Assembly (NCBI GenBank): GCA_018304565.1
Contig: JAGVVX010000001.1
Span: 1-18,532, forward strand
Length of the DNA: 18,532 bases
Direction of reading: 5' to 3'
Source of the DNA: Candidatus Aenigmatarchaeota archaeon
GTDB taxonomy: Archaea > Aenigmatarchaeota > Aenigmatarchaeia > GW2011-AR5
A program made the translations under genes and the position numbers. Shown here piece by piece: positions 1 through 6,795 of the stretch (the first letter of the stretch is position 1; each line of letters opens with the position of its first letter). A model generated the notes under the pieces. The model saw only the letters and a program-made list of their open reading frames with translations, ran no database searches and was not told where the DNA came from.

Positions 1-73
1 TCGTTCGCTACCGCTACACCTGATATTTTTCCCCTTCCCTGCGCCAGAAATCAGGTGTATCGGTAGCGAACGA
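1..73. repeat. Fold-back inverted repeat at left edge
   Basis: Bases 1-24 are the reverse complement of bases 50-73 with a single mismatch (23 of 24), separated by a 25-base loop. The right arm is ordinary HMG-CoA synthase coding sequence. The left arm is therefore a flipped copy of the same gene, and it creates the premature stop of that gene. This is the usual look of a fold-back chimera at a contig end. A real chromosomal inverted duplication is possible but less likely. Confidence 0.85.
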
Positions 74-601
74 GTAGGTGCCCTCCATGATAGCCAGCGG
101 ATCGCTGCCGATTACAAAAGCAGCGCCTCCGGCAGAAGCAGTGTACTCTAACACGTCCCCGGGCCTGCTCTGCGAGGTATCGGCGCCTATAGCCAAGCCA
201 TATTCTATTTCTTTTGCCTTTACCAAGGCGGCGCAAATTTGCATTGCAGCAGTGCCGGCCTTGCATGCAAATTCGAGGTCAGCTATCATAACCTCCGGCG
301 TTATGCCCAAGGCTTCTGCAACCACCGTGCCGGAAGGTTTTACAGCATATGGGTGGCTTTCTGATCCCACAAAAACAGCACCAATGCGCGACGGTTCTAT
401 ACCGGCACGCGCAATCGCGTTCTTTCCAGCCTCGACGCTTATTGTTATCGTGTCCTCGTCAGAATCAGGAACGCTTTTTTCAAGAACCATCAGGCTTTTC
501 TTAATGACGTCAGCATTCTGCCCCCATACGCGCGCTATCTCTTCAGCCTTAATCCGATAGTACGGTATGTAAGCACCATAGCCTGTAATTCCAACTTGCA
601 T
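14..601 (-). CDS. Hydroxymethylglutaryl-CoA synthase, N-terminal part (truncated)
   Basis: HMG-CoA synthase condenses acetyl-CoA with acetoacetyl-CoA in the mevalonate pathway, which supplies archaeal lipid isoprenoids. The 195 residues match the N-terminal thiolase-like half. The start is MQVGITGYGAYIPYYRI, E81 lies in GSESHPYAVKP, and the nucleophile Cys113 lies in EFACKAGTAA. The family is about 345-350 residues long, so the second half with the catalytic His is missing. The reading frame follows the family up to WRREGEKY and then hits a stop inside the fold-back repeat, so the truncation is probably an artefact of the sequence edge and not a natural pseudogene. The ATG at 601 lies 25 bp from a TATA-like box at 621-630, which suggests a leaderless transcript. 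Archaeal HMG-CoA synthase is often beside acetyl-CoA acetyltransferase, but those neighbours would lie outside the window. Confidence 0.93.
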   Translation of the reverse strand: MQVGITGYGAYIPYYRIKAEEIARVWGQNADVIKKSLMVLEKSVPDSDEDTITISVEAGKNAIARAGIEPSRIGAVFVGSESHPYAVKPSGTVVAEALGITPEVMIADLEFACKAGTAAMQICAALVKAKEIEYGLAIGADTSQSRPGDVLEYTASAGGAAFVIGSDPLAIMEGTYSFATDTPDFWRREGEKYQV

Positions 602-620
602 GTTAACAAAACTAAAGGAA

Positions 621-630
621 AGTTTTTAAA
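621..630 (-). promoter_or_regulatory. TATA-like box of HMG-CoA synthase
   Basis: On the minus strand the sequence reads TTTAAAAACT, centred 25 bp upstream of the ATG at 601. This spacing predicts a leaderless mRNA. Confidence 0.5.
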
Positions 631-635
631 TCAAT

Positions 636-701
636 TCAGCAAATTTGTATCTTATACAGTTGTTTATATGGAGAATATTTGCTGATATTCTCAGATACAA
701 A
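636..701. repeat. Three overlapping inverted repeats between divergent promoters
   Basis: Bases 636-644 pair with 677-685 (9 bp), 671-678 pair with 685-692 (8 bp, 6-base loop), and 644-651 pair with 694-701 (8 bp). All are perfect. The first two share bases, so they exclude each other. The block lies outside both predicted transcripts, between the TATA boxes at 621-630 (-) and 733-744 (+), which suggests binding sites for dimeric regulators rather than an RNA leader. The rest of the 602-764 gap shows nothing else recognisable. Confidence 0.55.
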
Positions 702-732
702 GAATTCTGCCCTCTTCTAACATTGTGGATTC

Positions 733-744
733 TTTTTATATAAA
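733..744 (+). promoter_or_regulatory. TATA box of SpoIIM-like gene
   Basis: TTTTTATATAAA is centred about 26 bp upstream of the ATG at 765, the geometry expected for a leaderless archaeal transcript. Confidence 0.6.
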
Positions 745-764
745 GCGGGAAACATTGTTTTATC

Positions 765-1559
765 ATGGTCCTTGAGATTATACTCGACCCGCGCAAGGCA
801 GAAAAATTCTCCCACATCCTCTTATTGTCCTTTGTTTATACGCTGGTTTCAGTTTTCCTTGCTATCCAGATATTCCCGCAGCAGGCGTCAATACTTTCAA
901 TTGCACTAATTACGATACTCTTTATACCGTTTTTCCAGGGGCGCTTTGAGCAGGAAGAGGCGAAGGAGGATATTTATGCGGAAAGAAAATCCGGCGGCAA
1001 CATATTCATGCGGCATAAAAGCATAATCTCGATCTTCACCGCGTTTTTCCTTGGCATAGTGATCGCAACAAGCTTTGTTTTCATCTTCCTGCCGTTCCAT
1101 GATGCGTTCTCTTTGCAGTCAAGCGTGCTCAGGGGCCTTGCAAGCAGCCCGGAAACCGATTTCCTCAGGATATTCCTGAACAACACGCAGGTGATGGTTC
1201 TTATGTTTCTTTTCTCGGTGATTATGGGTGCCGGGGCGATATTTATTCTGGCGTGGAACGCGTCCGTGATAGCCGTGTACGCCGGGTCGGCCGTGAATTC
1301 ATTAACATCAAGCGTCCCGCTCCCGGCAGCGTATCTTGTGGGCCTGCCCTCGGCGCTTGGCAGCATCGCGCTTCACGGCGTGCCGGAAATACTTGCGTAT
1401 TTCATCGCAGGGCTTGCGGGCGGCATATTGTCTTTTGGAATAGTAAAGGAGAAAATTAACAGCAAAGAATTCAAGCAGATATTTCTTGACTCAGTAGCAT
1501 ACTTGGCAACAGCAGAAGCATTGCTCGCAGCTGCAGGCCTCATCGAGGCCCTTCTCTAG
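765..1559 (+). CDS. SpoIIM/DUF95-like integral membrane protein
   Basis: This 264-residue protein is very hydrophobic, with about six membrane segments: roughly residues 14-36, 42-58, 86-112, 140-168, 180-225 and the C-terminal 240-264. It has the pattern of the SpoIIM (stage II sporulation protein M, DUF95) family as found in archaea. A FLNNTQVMVLMFLFSVIMGAG stretch (residues about 137-157) precedes a glycine-rich helix, and an HGVPEI motif (residues about 205-210) is followed by AYFIAGLAGG. Archaeal members have no known role in sporulation; a membrane transport or remodelling role is only a guess. The gene is monocistronic: it diverges from HMG-CoA synthase, and its TAG stop overlaps the stop of the convergent HMG-CoA reductase gene in a shared CTAG. 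The start is supported by the TATA box at 733-744. Confidence 0.82.
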   Translation: MVLEIILDPRKAEKFSHILLLSFVYTLVSVFLAIQIFPQQASILSIALITILFIPFFQGRFEQEEAKEDIYAERKSGGNIFMRHKSIISIFTAFFLGIVIATSFVFIFLPFHDAFSLQSSVLRGLASSPETDFLRIFLNNTQVMVLMFLFSVIMGAGAIFILAWNASVIAVYAGSAVNSLTSSVPLPAAYLVGLPSALGSIALHGVPEILAYFIAGLAGGILSFGIVKEKINSKEFKQIFLDSVAYLATAEALLAAAGLIEALL

Positions 1560-2884
1560 TTTTTCCGTTCAGTTTTGTGCTGCACCCTTTGCCTCACGCT
1601 TCTTATCAGTTTCTTTATCTTCTTCTTTCTGATATCATATCTTACTTGTTTTACAGCCTGTCGCGCGCGCGAGTATGATATATTTCCTTCTTCCACAAGG
1701 CGTTTCGCTACCAGGGCTATCTCCTCTTCCTTTGCGCCGGCCATGTGCGCTATATTCGTGGCGTGCAGCTTCATATGGCCCTGTCTAATGCCTTCTTTCA
1801 CCATTGCGCGCAGCGCGGCAAAGTTGTTTGCTAATCCTACGCACGCAACAACCTCCGCCAGGTCTCTTGCGGAATTAACATCAAGTATTTTCAAGGCAAC
1901 CTGCGCAACAGGATGCATCCGCGTTGCGCCGCCTACAAGGCCCACCGCAAGAGGCAGTTCTATTTTTCCTGCCAGATCACCGTTCTTGTTTTTTTCGTAG
2001 GCAGTCAGCGGCTTGTAGCCGTTCAATGCGGCGTACGCATGAGCTCCGGCTTCCGCGGCGCGCCAGTCGTTGCATGTTGCAATCATGACAGCATCTATAG
2101 CGTTCATTACGCCCTTGTTGTGCGTGGCCGCGCGATAAGGGTCTGCTTTTGCAAATGCATAAGCATCAAGAATCCTGTCTATAGTTTCCTTGCCCAAGTC
2201 ATTCTTTTTCCAAACAGCCCGCGCGCGCACAATGCGCCTCGCAGCAAGGTTGGAAATTATTTTTAGAACGGATTTCCCGCCGGTCAGTTCCTCAAGATAT
2301 GGGGCTATTTCCTCACAATAAGTATTCACCGCATTAGCACCCATCGCGTCGCGCACATCTATAAGCAGATGCACAATCAGCATCTTTCCCCTGTCTGTGT
2401 CAAGCTCTCGCAACTCGATGCCCTTTAGCCCGCCCCCCAGCTTGACGAGTACCGACTCTCTGCCGTTTGCAATGGATTTCAGTTCCTCAAACCGCCTTAC
2501 AATGTCCTTTTTGGCTTTTTCCATATTTTTTATCGATTTCAGCTGTATCTGGCCGATCATTAGCGGTTCATCGCTGCTTGCTTTGAAGCCCTCGGGCCTA
2601 GCAAGTTTTGCTGCATACGAAGCAGCCGCGACAACAGATGATTCTTCTATTGCCATCGGCACAAATTTGTCCACGCCGTTTATTTTGAAATGGGTGGCTA
2701 TACCTATTGGCAGTTGTATGGTACCGACAACATTCTCAATCATCATGTCAGCAGTTTCATGCAGCAGGGCACTGTTATGTGCAAGTGTTTTTATGTCGCT
2801 TTTCGAAAGCCCCGCCCGTTCCCTGAGTATTCGCAGCCGCCTTTCAACGGGCAGCTTGTAAAATCCGGAAATGTCAGAACGCAT
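1556..2884 (-). CDS. Hydroxymethylglutaryl-CoA reductase, class II type
   Basis: HMG-CoA reductase makes mevalonate, the committed step toward isoprenoid lipids. The 442 residues align from end to end with the class II (Pseudomonas mevalonii MvaA-type, 428 residues) enzyme. The N-terminus has SGFYKLPVERRL, followed by MIENVVGTIQLPIG. Inferred catalytic residues are Glu81 (AIEESSVVAAASY), Lys257 (ATHNKGVM), Asp273 (CNDWRAAEAGAHAY) and His370 (GHMKLHATNIAH). The cofactor-region motifs DAMGANAVNT (residues 179-188) and GGATRMHP (318-325) are present. A basic tail (about residues 417-442) extends past the usual end. There is no membrane anchor. Class II enzymes are typical of bacteria and a minority of archaea such as Archaeoglobus, where lateral gain has been proposed. 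The start has an AAAGGGG stretch a few bases upstream and a TATA-like box within the 3' end of hjc, so it may be co-transcribed or independently started. Confidence 0.95.
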   Translation of the reverse strand: MRSDISGFYKLPVERRLRILRERAGLSKSDIKTLAHNSALLHETADMMIENVVGTIQLPIGIATHFKINGVDKFVPMAIEESSVVAAASYAAKLARPEGFKASSDEPLMIGQIQLKSIKNMEKAKKDIVRRFEELKSIANGRESVLVKLGGGLKGIELRELDTDRGKMLIVHLLIDVRDAMGANAVNTYCEEIAPYLEELTGGKSVLKIISNLAARRIVRARAVWKKNDLGKETIDRILDAYAFAKADPYRAATHNKGVMNAIDAVMIATCNDWRAAEAGAHAYAALNGYKPLTAYEKNKNGDLAGKIELPLAVGLVGGATRMHPVAQVALKILDVNSARDLAEVVACVGLANNFAALRAMVKEGIRQGHMKLHATNIAHMAGAKEEEIALVAKRLVEEGNISYSRARQAVKQVRYDIRKKKIKKLIRSVRQRVQHKTERKN

Positions 2885-2908
2885 TATATACCCCTTTCAG
2901 AAAAAAGT

Positions 2909-2916
2909 TATTTAAA
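2909..2916 (-). promoter_or_regulatory. TATA-like box of HMG-CoA reductase
   Basis: On the minus strand TTTAAATA lies about 28 bp upstream of the ATG at 2884, overlapping the last codons of hjc. It offers an independent start in addition to readthrough from hjc. Confidence 0.4.
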
Positions 2917-3301
2917 TCAGCCGCTCAGGATCAATATCCTCCAGCTTTAAGCCTTTCTCGAATGCAAATTTTTTCCCTATGTTGCCGCTGTTGCCAACCA
3001 CGTCATGAAGGTGCAGAAAAACCCAGTCTTTTCTGGCAAGTTTCCATGCAACGTACGCCCTGGCGCCTGCAGCCTGCCATTGTTTTAGCTCATCCAGCTG
3101 CTCGCCATCCACTTTGAATGCCTCTTCACGCGCTTTGCATTCTATGACGGTGATACTGCCGTTTTTTAGCGCTATGATGTCAGGCGAAGCAAGGTTTATC
3201 CTTCCAGATCGCGGCGTTCGCACAACCATGTACCCTTTGCTTGAAAGCAGATGAACCAGCTGTAACTCGCGAGAGTAGCCTTTCTTGTAACTATGAACCA
3301 T
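2912..3301 (-). CDS. Holliday junction resolvase Hjc
   Basis: Hjc cleaves four-way DNA junctions during homologous recombination and fork repair. At 129 residues it has the normal family size. The nuclease core is complete: Glu12 (GYSRELQLVHLL), Asp41 (SPDIIAL), Glu54 and Lys56 (VIECKAREE). These match the E12/D42/E55/K57 set of Sulfolobus Hjc almost position for position. The basic segment VVRTPRSGR (residues 26-34) is the usual DNA-contact loop. A TATA-like box (TATTTATAAA) 25 bp upstream of the ATG suggests a leaderless transcript. HMG-CoA reductase follows 27 bp downstream on the same strand. RadA and RPA lie 12 kb away in the same window, but no direct linkage is visible. Confidence 0.95.
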   Translation of the reverse strand: MVHSYKKGYSRELQLVHLLSSKGYMVVRTPRSGRINLASPDIIALKNGSITVIECKAREEAFKVDGEQLDELKQWQAAGARAYVAWKLARKDWVFLHLHDVVGNSGNIGKKFAFEKGLKLEDIDPERLI

Positions 3302-3320
3302 AGAACCATCTTAGTGCCTG

Positions 3321-3330
3321 TTTATAAATA
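3321..3330 (-). promoter_or_regulatory. TATA box of hjc
   Basis: TATTTATAAA on the minus strand is centred about 25 bp upstream of the hjc ATG. Confidence 0.55.
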
Positions 3331-3358
3331 TTTGGGTGGAATATAAACATAAGCCGGA

Positions 3359-3369
3359 TTTTATATATA
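3359..3369 (+). promoter_or_regulatory. TATA box of CBS-domain gene
   Basis: TTTTATATATA is centred 27 bp upstream of the ATG at 3392. This supports 3392 as the start rather than the in-frame GTG at 3383. Confidence 0.6.
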
Positions 3370-3391
3370 GATTACAAAAACAGTGTTAACT

Positions 3392-3913
3392 ATGAAACTC
3401 ACCGTGCGCATAGGAGAGATCATGAAAAAAGAGGTTAGGACAGTTGGCCTAGACGAATCGATAGAAAACGCCGCCCGCATCATGAAGGAAGAAAAGATAG
3501 GCTCTGTTGTCGTAACAGGCGACAAAAATGTGAAAGGCATTGTCACTACCTCTGACATAGTGTACAAGCACGTCGCAGACAAGCGCGGCACAAAGGTTTC
3601 CGAGATAATGACCACGGATATAGTTCGCGTATCCCCTGACAAAACGATCGAGGAAGCGGCGCGTATCATGGTTGAAAAAGGTATAGAAAAGCTCCTTGTA
3701 TTCGAGATGGACAGGCTCGCGGGCATCATAACAAACAACGATATACTGCGCATAGAGCCTGCGCTGGTTGAGATAATGCTTGAACGACTCAAATTTGGCA
3801 AGCGCGAGATGAAGGAAGAAGACTTCGAGTTCTTGGAATGTGAAACATGCGGCAATTTCGCAGACGACGTCGAAGAAGTCGGGGGCGTCTACCTCTGTTC
3901 CGAGTGCAGGTAA
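3392..3913 (+). CDS. Tandem CBS-domain protein with C-terminal zinc ribbon
   Basis: This 173-residue protein has two CBS domains, about residues 8-62 (IMKKEVRTVGLDESIENAAR, GIVTTSDIV) and 72-122 (IMTTDIVRVSPDKTIEEAAR, GIITNNDIL). A CBS pair normally binds an adenine nucleotide or similar ligand and acts as a sensor. The tail holds a four-cysteine zinc ribbon: C150, C153, C169, C172. CBS-plus-zinc-ribbon proteins are known in archaea, but their targets are mostly unknown. An in-frame GTG nine bases upstream would add three residues; the ATG at 3392 fits the TATA box better. The gene diverges from hjc and is followed 47 bp later by another gene with its own TATA-like box. Fold assignment is firm; the regulated process is not known. 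Confidence 0.9.
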   Translation: MKLTVRIGEIMKKEVRTVGLDESIENAARIMKEEKIGSVVVTGDKNVKGIVTTSDIVYKHVADKRGTKVSEIMTTDIVRVSPDKTIEEAARIMVEKGIEKLLVFEMDRLAGIITNNDILRIEPALVEIMLERLKFGKREMKEEDFEFLECETCGNFADDVEEVGGVYLCSECR

Positions 3914-3930
3914 CCGGGCTTTGCAAAAAT

Positions 3931-3939
3931 CTTTTTATT
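3931..3939 (+). promoter_or_regulatory. TATA-like box before the 3961 gene
   Basis: CTTTTTATT is centred about 26 bp upstream of the ATG at 3961, consistent with a leaderless transcript. Confidence 0.45.
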
Positions 3940-3960
3940 CTGACGGAACCAGTTTCTATC

Positions 3961-4413
3961 ATGCAGGTTGAAGAAACATTGCTCACAAGGAGGATCATCA
4001 TAGAAACAAAGGACCCTTACAGTCTGGCGCTTGAGTTGATGGAAGCTGCTTCTCAGTTTGGCAATATAGTAGAAAAGGAAAACAAGTACGAAACGGACGG
4101 CCCGGAAAGGAAAACCACGCTTAATTTCGAGATAGTCGAGAATACAGACCGCGCCTCGCATCTTGTCGTGGAATTCAATACGCTCGGCGAAACGAACAGC
4201 GTGAATTATCTGGGAATTGACATCACAGCCAGGTTTGTTTGCTCAATAATGTCCGAAGGCTTCTTCTCTTCGGCGTTCACTGACTACTATCTGAAGCATC
4301 TGTTCCCCCGGTACTTGAAATCTGCCGACGACAAAATAAAGCGCATCGATAAAGCCATGGTAGATTTCGCGGAAGCAGCCAGCAAGAAAGCCAGGCAGGC
4401 AAAGGCGGTTTAA
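3961..4413 (+). CDS. Uncharacterised archaeal protein, 150 residues
   Basis: I do not recognise the family. The protein starts MQVEETLLTRRIIIETKD, has an alternating beta-rich middle (about residues 28-85, with hydrophobic strands such as TTLNFEIV and SHLVVEFNTLG) and a helical C-terminus (about 95-150) ending in a basic, alanine-rich tail (ASKKARQAKAV). There are no membrane segments, no signal peptide and no cysteine cluster (one Cys only). The mix of an antiparallel sheet and a long C-terminal helix would fit a small alpha/beta ligand-binding or scaffold fold, but this is a guess. The frame is open upstream to 3847, inside the CBS gene. The ATG at 3961 is chosen because of the TATA-like box 26 bp upstream. 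Codon use looks like its neighbours, so it is very likely a real gene. Confidence 0.75.
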   Translation: MQVEETLLTRRIIIETKDPYSLALELMEAASQFGNIVEKENKYETDGPERKTTLNFEIVENTDRASHLVVEFNTLGETNSVNYLGIDITARFVCSIMSEGFFSSAFTDYYLKHLFPRYLKSADDKIKRIDKAMVDFAEAASKKARQAKAV

Positions 4414-4425
4414 AAGCAAGCAATC

Positions 4426-4434
4426 CTTAAAAGC
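4426..4434 (+). promoter_or_regulatory. TATA-like box of predicted RNA/dnaG leader
   Basis: CCTTAAAAG is centred near 4430. A start about 25 bp downstream falls at 4454-4457, exactly where the 5' arm of the predicted RNA begins. Confidence 0.45.
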
Positions 4435-4454
4435 CTTCCTGTTCTATTTTCTTA

Positions 4455-4595
4455 GAAGCGTAGAATAAGGTACTATCAATTGCTGCCGTGCAAACAGCAG
4501 CAAAATAATCATAAAGAAAAACAAGGGAAATTCATGTTTATCGTTTCAACCCGGTTTTCAGATGAGATAGATAAGTGAACCTGTTTCTACGCCTC
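4455..4595 (+). ncRNA. Predicted structured RNA or dnaG 5' leader
   Basis: The 200-base gap before dnaG holds a foldable block. A closing stem pairs 4458-4465 with 4585-4592 (8 perfect bp), continued across a 2x2 internal loop by 4468-4471 with 4579-4582. Inside it, 4480-4486 and 4497-4503 form a 7-bp hairpin with a 10-base loop. A weaker stem pairs TTCA and TTATC near 4531-4542 with GATAA and TGAA near 4570-4578. A TATA-like box lies one archaeal promoter length upstream of the 5' arm. No C/D, H/ACA, SRP or RNase P signature was found. It is either a free small RNA or a long structured leader of dnaG. Unlike many genes here, dnaG has a strong ribosome binding site, which fits a leadered mRNA. 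Confidence 0.45.
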
Positions 4596-4603
4596 GTAAA
4601 ATT

Positions 4604-4610
4604 GAGGTGA
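4604..4610 (+). promoter_or_regulatory. Ribosome binding site of dnaG
   Basis: GAGGTGA is a near-perfect complement to the archaeal 16S 3' end, five bases before the ATG at 4616. It fixes the dnaG start. Confidence 0.75.
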
Positions 4611-4615
4611 ATTAA

Positions 4616-5767
4616 ATGGCAAAATTAGCACAAAACTTTGCAAAATATTCAATACACGCCAGGATGCAGGCAAAGGGCGTTGTGGAGAAACCCGATATCA
4701 TCGGTGCAATATTCGGGCAGACAGAAGGGCTTTTGGGCGCTGAATTGGACTTGCGCGAGCTCCAGAGAACAGGAAGAATCGGCAGGATAGAAGTAATGGT
4801 TGACACGAACAAAGGCATGGCTTATGCAGAAATCACTATTCCTTCAAGCCTGGATGCAAGTGAAACATCACTCCTTGCTGCATCCCTTGAGACAATAGAC
4901 AAGGTTGGCCCCTGCGACGCTGAAATAGAGGTGGTCAAGGTTGAAGACGTGCGCTCGCAAAAGCGCAGGTTTGTCATTGAACGCGCAAAGGATATTCTGA
5001 AATCCATGTCGGATAACGACCTTCCTGATTCGCAGCGTATTGCCGAGATCATAAAGGAAGCTGTACGTACGCGTGAAGTATCTTCTTATCATGGCCTGAG
5101 CTGCGGACCCGATGTCATGTCATCGGAAGAAATAATCGTTGTTGAAGGCCGGGCCGATGTTATCACGCTGCTCAAGAACGGCATAAAGAACTGCATAGCC
5201 ATAGAAGGTTCCAAGATACCAGACGCGGTTATAACACTAACCAAACAGAAGACCGTAACAGCTTTTCTTGACGGCGACCGCGGCGGCGAACTTGACATGA
5301 AAAAACTTCTTTCTGTCGCTGAGATTGATTTCATAGCACGGGCAGACGAAGGCAAAGAGGTCGAAGAACTGACAAAGAAGGAGATATTCAAGGCACTGCG
5401 CGACCGCACGCCCGTAAGCCAGTACATGGAAATGCTGAAAGATCATAAACCCCAGGCAAGAGAAAGCCGCCAAGAAGACAGGCCGGTTGACAGCGAAACG
5501 AAGACGTTTCTTAACACGCTGCTCGAGGAACTCACTGGCACAAAGGCAGCATACCTTGTCAGCAAAGACATGCAGATAATCAGCAAAGTGTCGATAAGCG
5601 GCCTTCCAGAAGCTTTGGAAGAATTTGGTCCTGTATTCGCCGTTGTCATGGACGGCAAAATCAGCCAAGACATAGCCGATATGCTTACAAAGCACGGCGT
5701 ACAGTTCCTGGTTGCCGGCGGCTACAAGGAGCGCGTAAGGACAAACATGACTGTGATAGCTGAATAA
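4616..5767 (+). CDS. Archaeal DnaG-like primase (Toprim)
   Basis: Archaeal DnaG is a Toprim protein that can make RNA primers and also associates with the RNA exosome. The 383 residues start with the family's typical KYSIHARMQAKGVVEKPDIIGAIFGQTEGLLG segment split as residues 10-22 and 23-41, followed by LDLRELQRTGRIGRIEV (44-60). The Toprim domain spans about 170-255 with Glu177 (VVEGRADV) and Asp219/Asp221 (FLDGDRGG), the metal-binding acidic residues. The C-terminal 280-383 region is the variable archaeal tail with a conserved-looking end (GVQFLVAGGYKERVRT). The length is normal. It is followed after one base by the M24 peptidase gene, so the two are probably co-transcribed. Regulation may involve the structured leader. 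Confidence 0.95.
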   Translation: MAKLAQNFAKYSIHARMQAKGVVEKPDIIGAIFGQTEGLLGAELDLRELQRTGRIGRIEVMVDTNKGMAYAEITIPSSLDASETSLLAASLETIDKVGPCDAEIEVVKVEDVRSQKRRFVIERAKDILKSMSDNDLPDSQRIAEIIKEAVRTREVSSYHGLSCGPDVMSSEEIIVVEGRADVITLLKNGIKNCIAIEGSKIPDAVITLTKQKTVTAFLDGDRGGELDMKKLLSVAEIDFIARADEGKEVEELTKKEIFKALRDRTPVSQYMEMLKDHKPQARESRQEDRPVDSETKTFLNTLLEELTGTKAAYLVSKDMQIISKVSISGLPEALEEFGPVFAVVMDGKISQDIADMLTKHGVQFLVAGGYKERVRTNMTVIAE

Positions 5768-5768
5768 A

Positions 5769-6740
5769 ATGTCTGAGCTAAAGAAAAGGCTGGAGAAGCT
5801 AAAACAGCCCGGAATGGATTCAATAGCGATAGTAAACCTCGAATCCTCGCCGGACCCGAATTTTTTTTATTTCACAAACTCGGATGTAAACGGCATTTTC
5901 TACTATGATTTCCGCGCGCCAAAAATATTCACATCAGAGCTGGAGCACTCAAGGGCAAGGCTTTCGTGGATCAAAGACGTCGAAGCTGCGCCTTTCAGCA
6001 GTTTCTCAAAAATTGTTGCGGGGAAAAGGGTCGGTATCAACAAGCGCCGCATCTCCGCGGAAATCATGGAGAAGCTGAAAATAAAACCAGTTGACATTTC
6101 ACAGAAACTGGAATCGATCAGGGAAATTAAGTCCGATTACGAAATAAAACAGCTTAAGCAGGCATGCAGCATAGCAAGCAGGCTGTGGCCCAAAATAGAA
6201 GATACAATATCGCCTAAACTCACTGAACAAGATCTCAGAGGAATAGTGGAATTCATGATGAGCAAGCAGGGCTGCGAACCGAGCTTTCCAGCCATTGTTG
6301 CTTCAGGGAAAAATTCCAGATTCCCGCACCATAGGCCCACAAAAGCAAAACTGAAAGAGCCCATAGTTATAGATTTCGGCTTGCGCTTCAACGGCTACTG
6401 CTCGGACATCACGCGAACCATTGGTAGCAGCAAGCAGCGAATGCTCGAAAAAATCATTGAGGAGGCAGAAGATAAAATTAAGTCAGGCACAAAGGCCAGC
6501 GAAGCAGACATATTCGTCAGAAAACGCCTAGGAAAAGAGGAAAAATATTTTATTCACAGCCTTGGCCACGGAATCGGCATTGAAGTCCACGAAAAGCCTG
6601 CACTCTCTAAACACAGCACAGACATCATGAAGCCGGGCATGACTTTTACCATTGAGCCGGGCATTTACAGCAACCAGGGCATTAGGATCGAGAATGATTA
6701 TCTTCTCACAGAAAAAGGCCTAGTCTGCCTGACAAAATAA
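5769..6740 (+). CDS. M24 family metallopeptidase (Xaa-Pro dipeptidase-like)
   Basis: The protein resembles prolidases and Xaa-Pro aminopeptidases, which remove the residue in front of proline from peptides. It has 323 residues: an N-terminal creatinase-like domain (about 1-118) and a pita-bread catalytic domain (about 122-323). The five metal ligands are all present: Asp202 (IDFGLRFNGYCSD), Asp213 (SDITRTIG), His267 (HSLGHGIG), Glu296 (IEPGIY) and Glu309 (RIENDYLL). The gap between Asp213 and His267 is about ten residues shorter than in Pyrococcus prolidase, and the whole protein is shorter than its 348 residues. The ATG lies one base after the dnaG stop, inside a stop-start cluster, so translational coupling is likely. 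Exact substrate (dipeptide or longer) cannot be told from sequence. Confidence 0.92.
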   Translation: MSELKKRLEKLKQPGMDSIAIVNLESSPDPNFFYFTNSDVNGIFYYDFRAPKIFTSELEHSRARLSWIKDVEAAPFSSFSKIVAGKRVGINKRRISAEIMEKLKIKPVDISQKLESIREIKSDYEIKQLKQACSIASRLWPKIEDTISPKLTEQDLRGIVEFMMSKQGCEPSFPAIVASGKNSRFPHHRPTKAKLKEPIVIDFGLRFNGYCSDITRTIGSSKQRMLEKIIEEAEDKIKSGTKASEADIFVRKRLGKEEKYFIHSLGHGIGIEVHEKPALSKHSTDIMKPGMTFTIEPGIYSNQGIRIENDYLLTEKGLVCLTK

Positions 6741-6778
6741 TTTAGTCGTCGGCGGATACGTGGCTATTGCCATCAATT

Positions 6779-6795
6779 ATTTTTTCCTTTTTTCT
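6779..6795 (+). terminator. T-rich terminator of the dnaG-M24 unit
   Basis: About 40 bases past the M24 stop, the plus strand has two runs of six T separated by CC, a typical archaeal U-rich terminator. A weak hairpin (TGGC/GCCA) lies just before it. Confidence 0.5.

Noticed and set aside
626..817. Minus-strand ORF across the SpoIIM start
   Set aside because: It overlaps the SpoIIM gene and its promoter, and has no domain.
3847..3960. Upstream extension of the 150-residue protein into the CBS gene
   Set aside because: The extra residues are arginine-rich and come from the overlapped CBS coding sequence. ATG 3961 has a TATA box at the proper distance.
4455..4595. tRNA, SRP RNA, RNase P RNA or C/D-box RNA
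   Set aside because: No conserved sequence blocks of these families were found, and the length and fold do not match.
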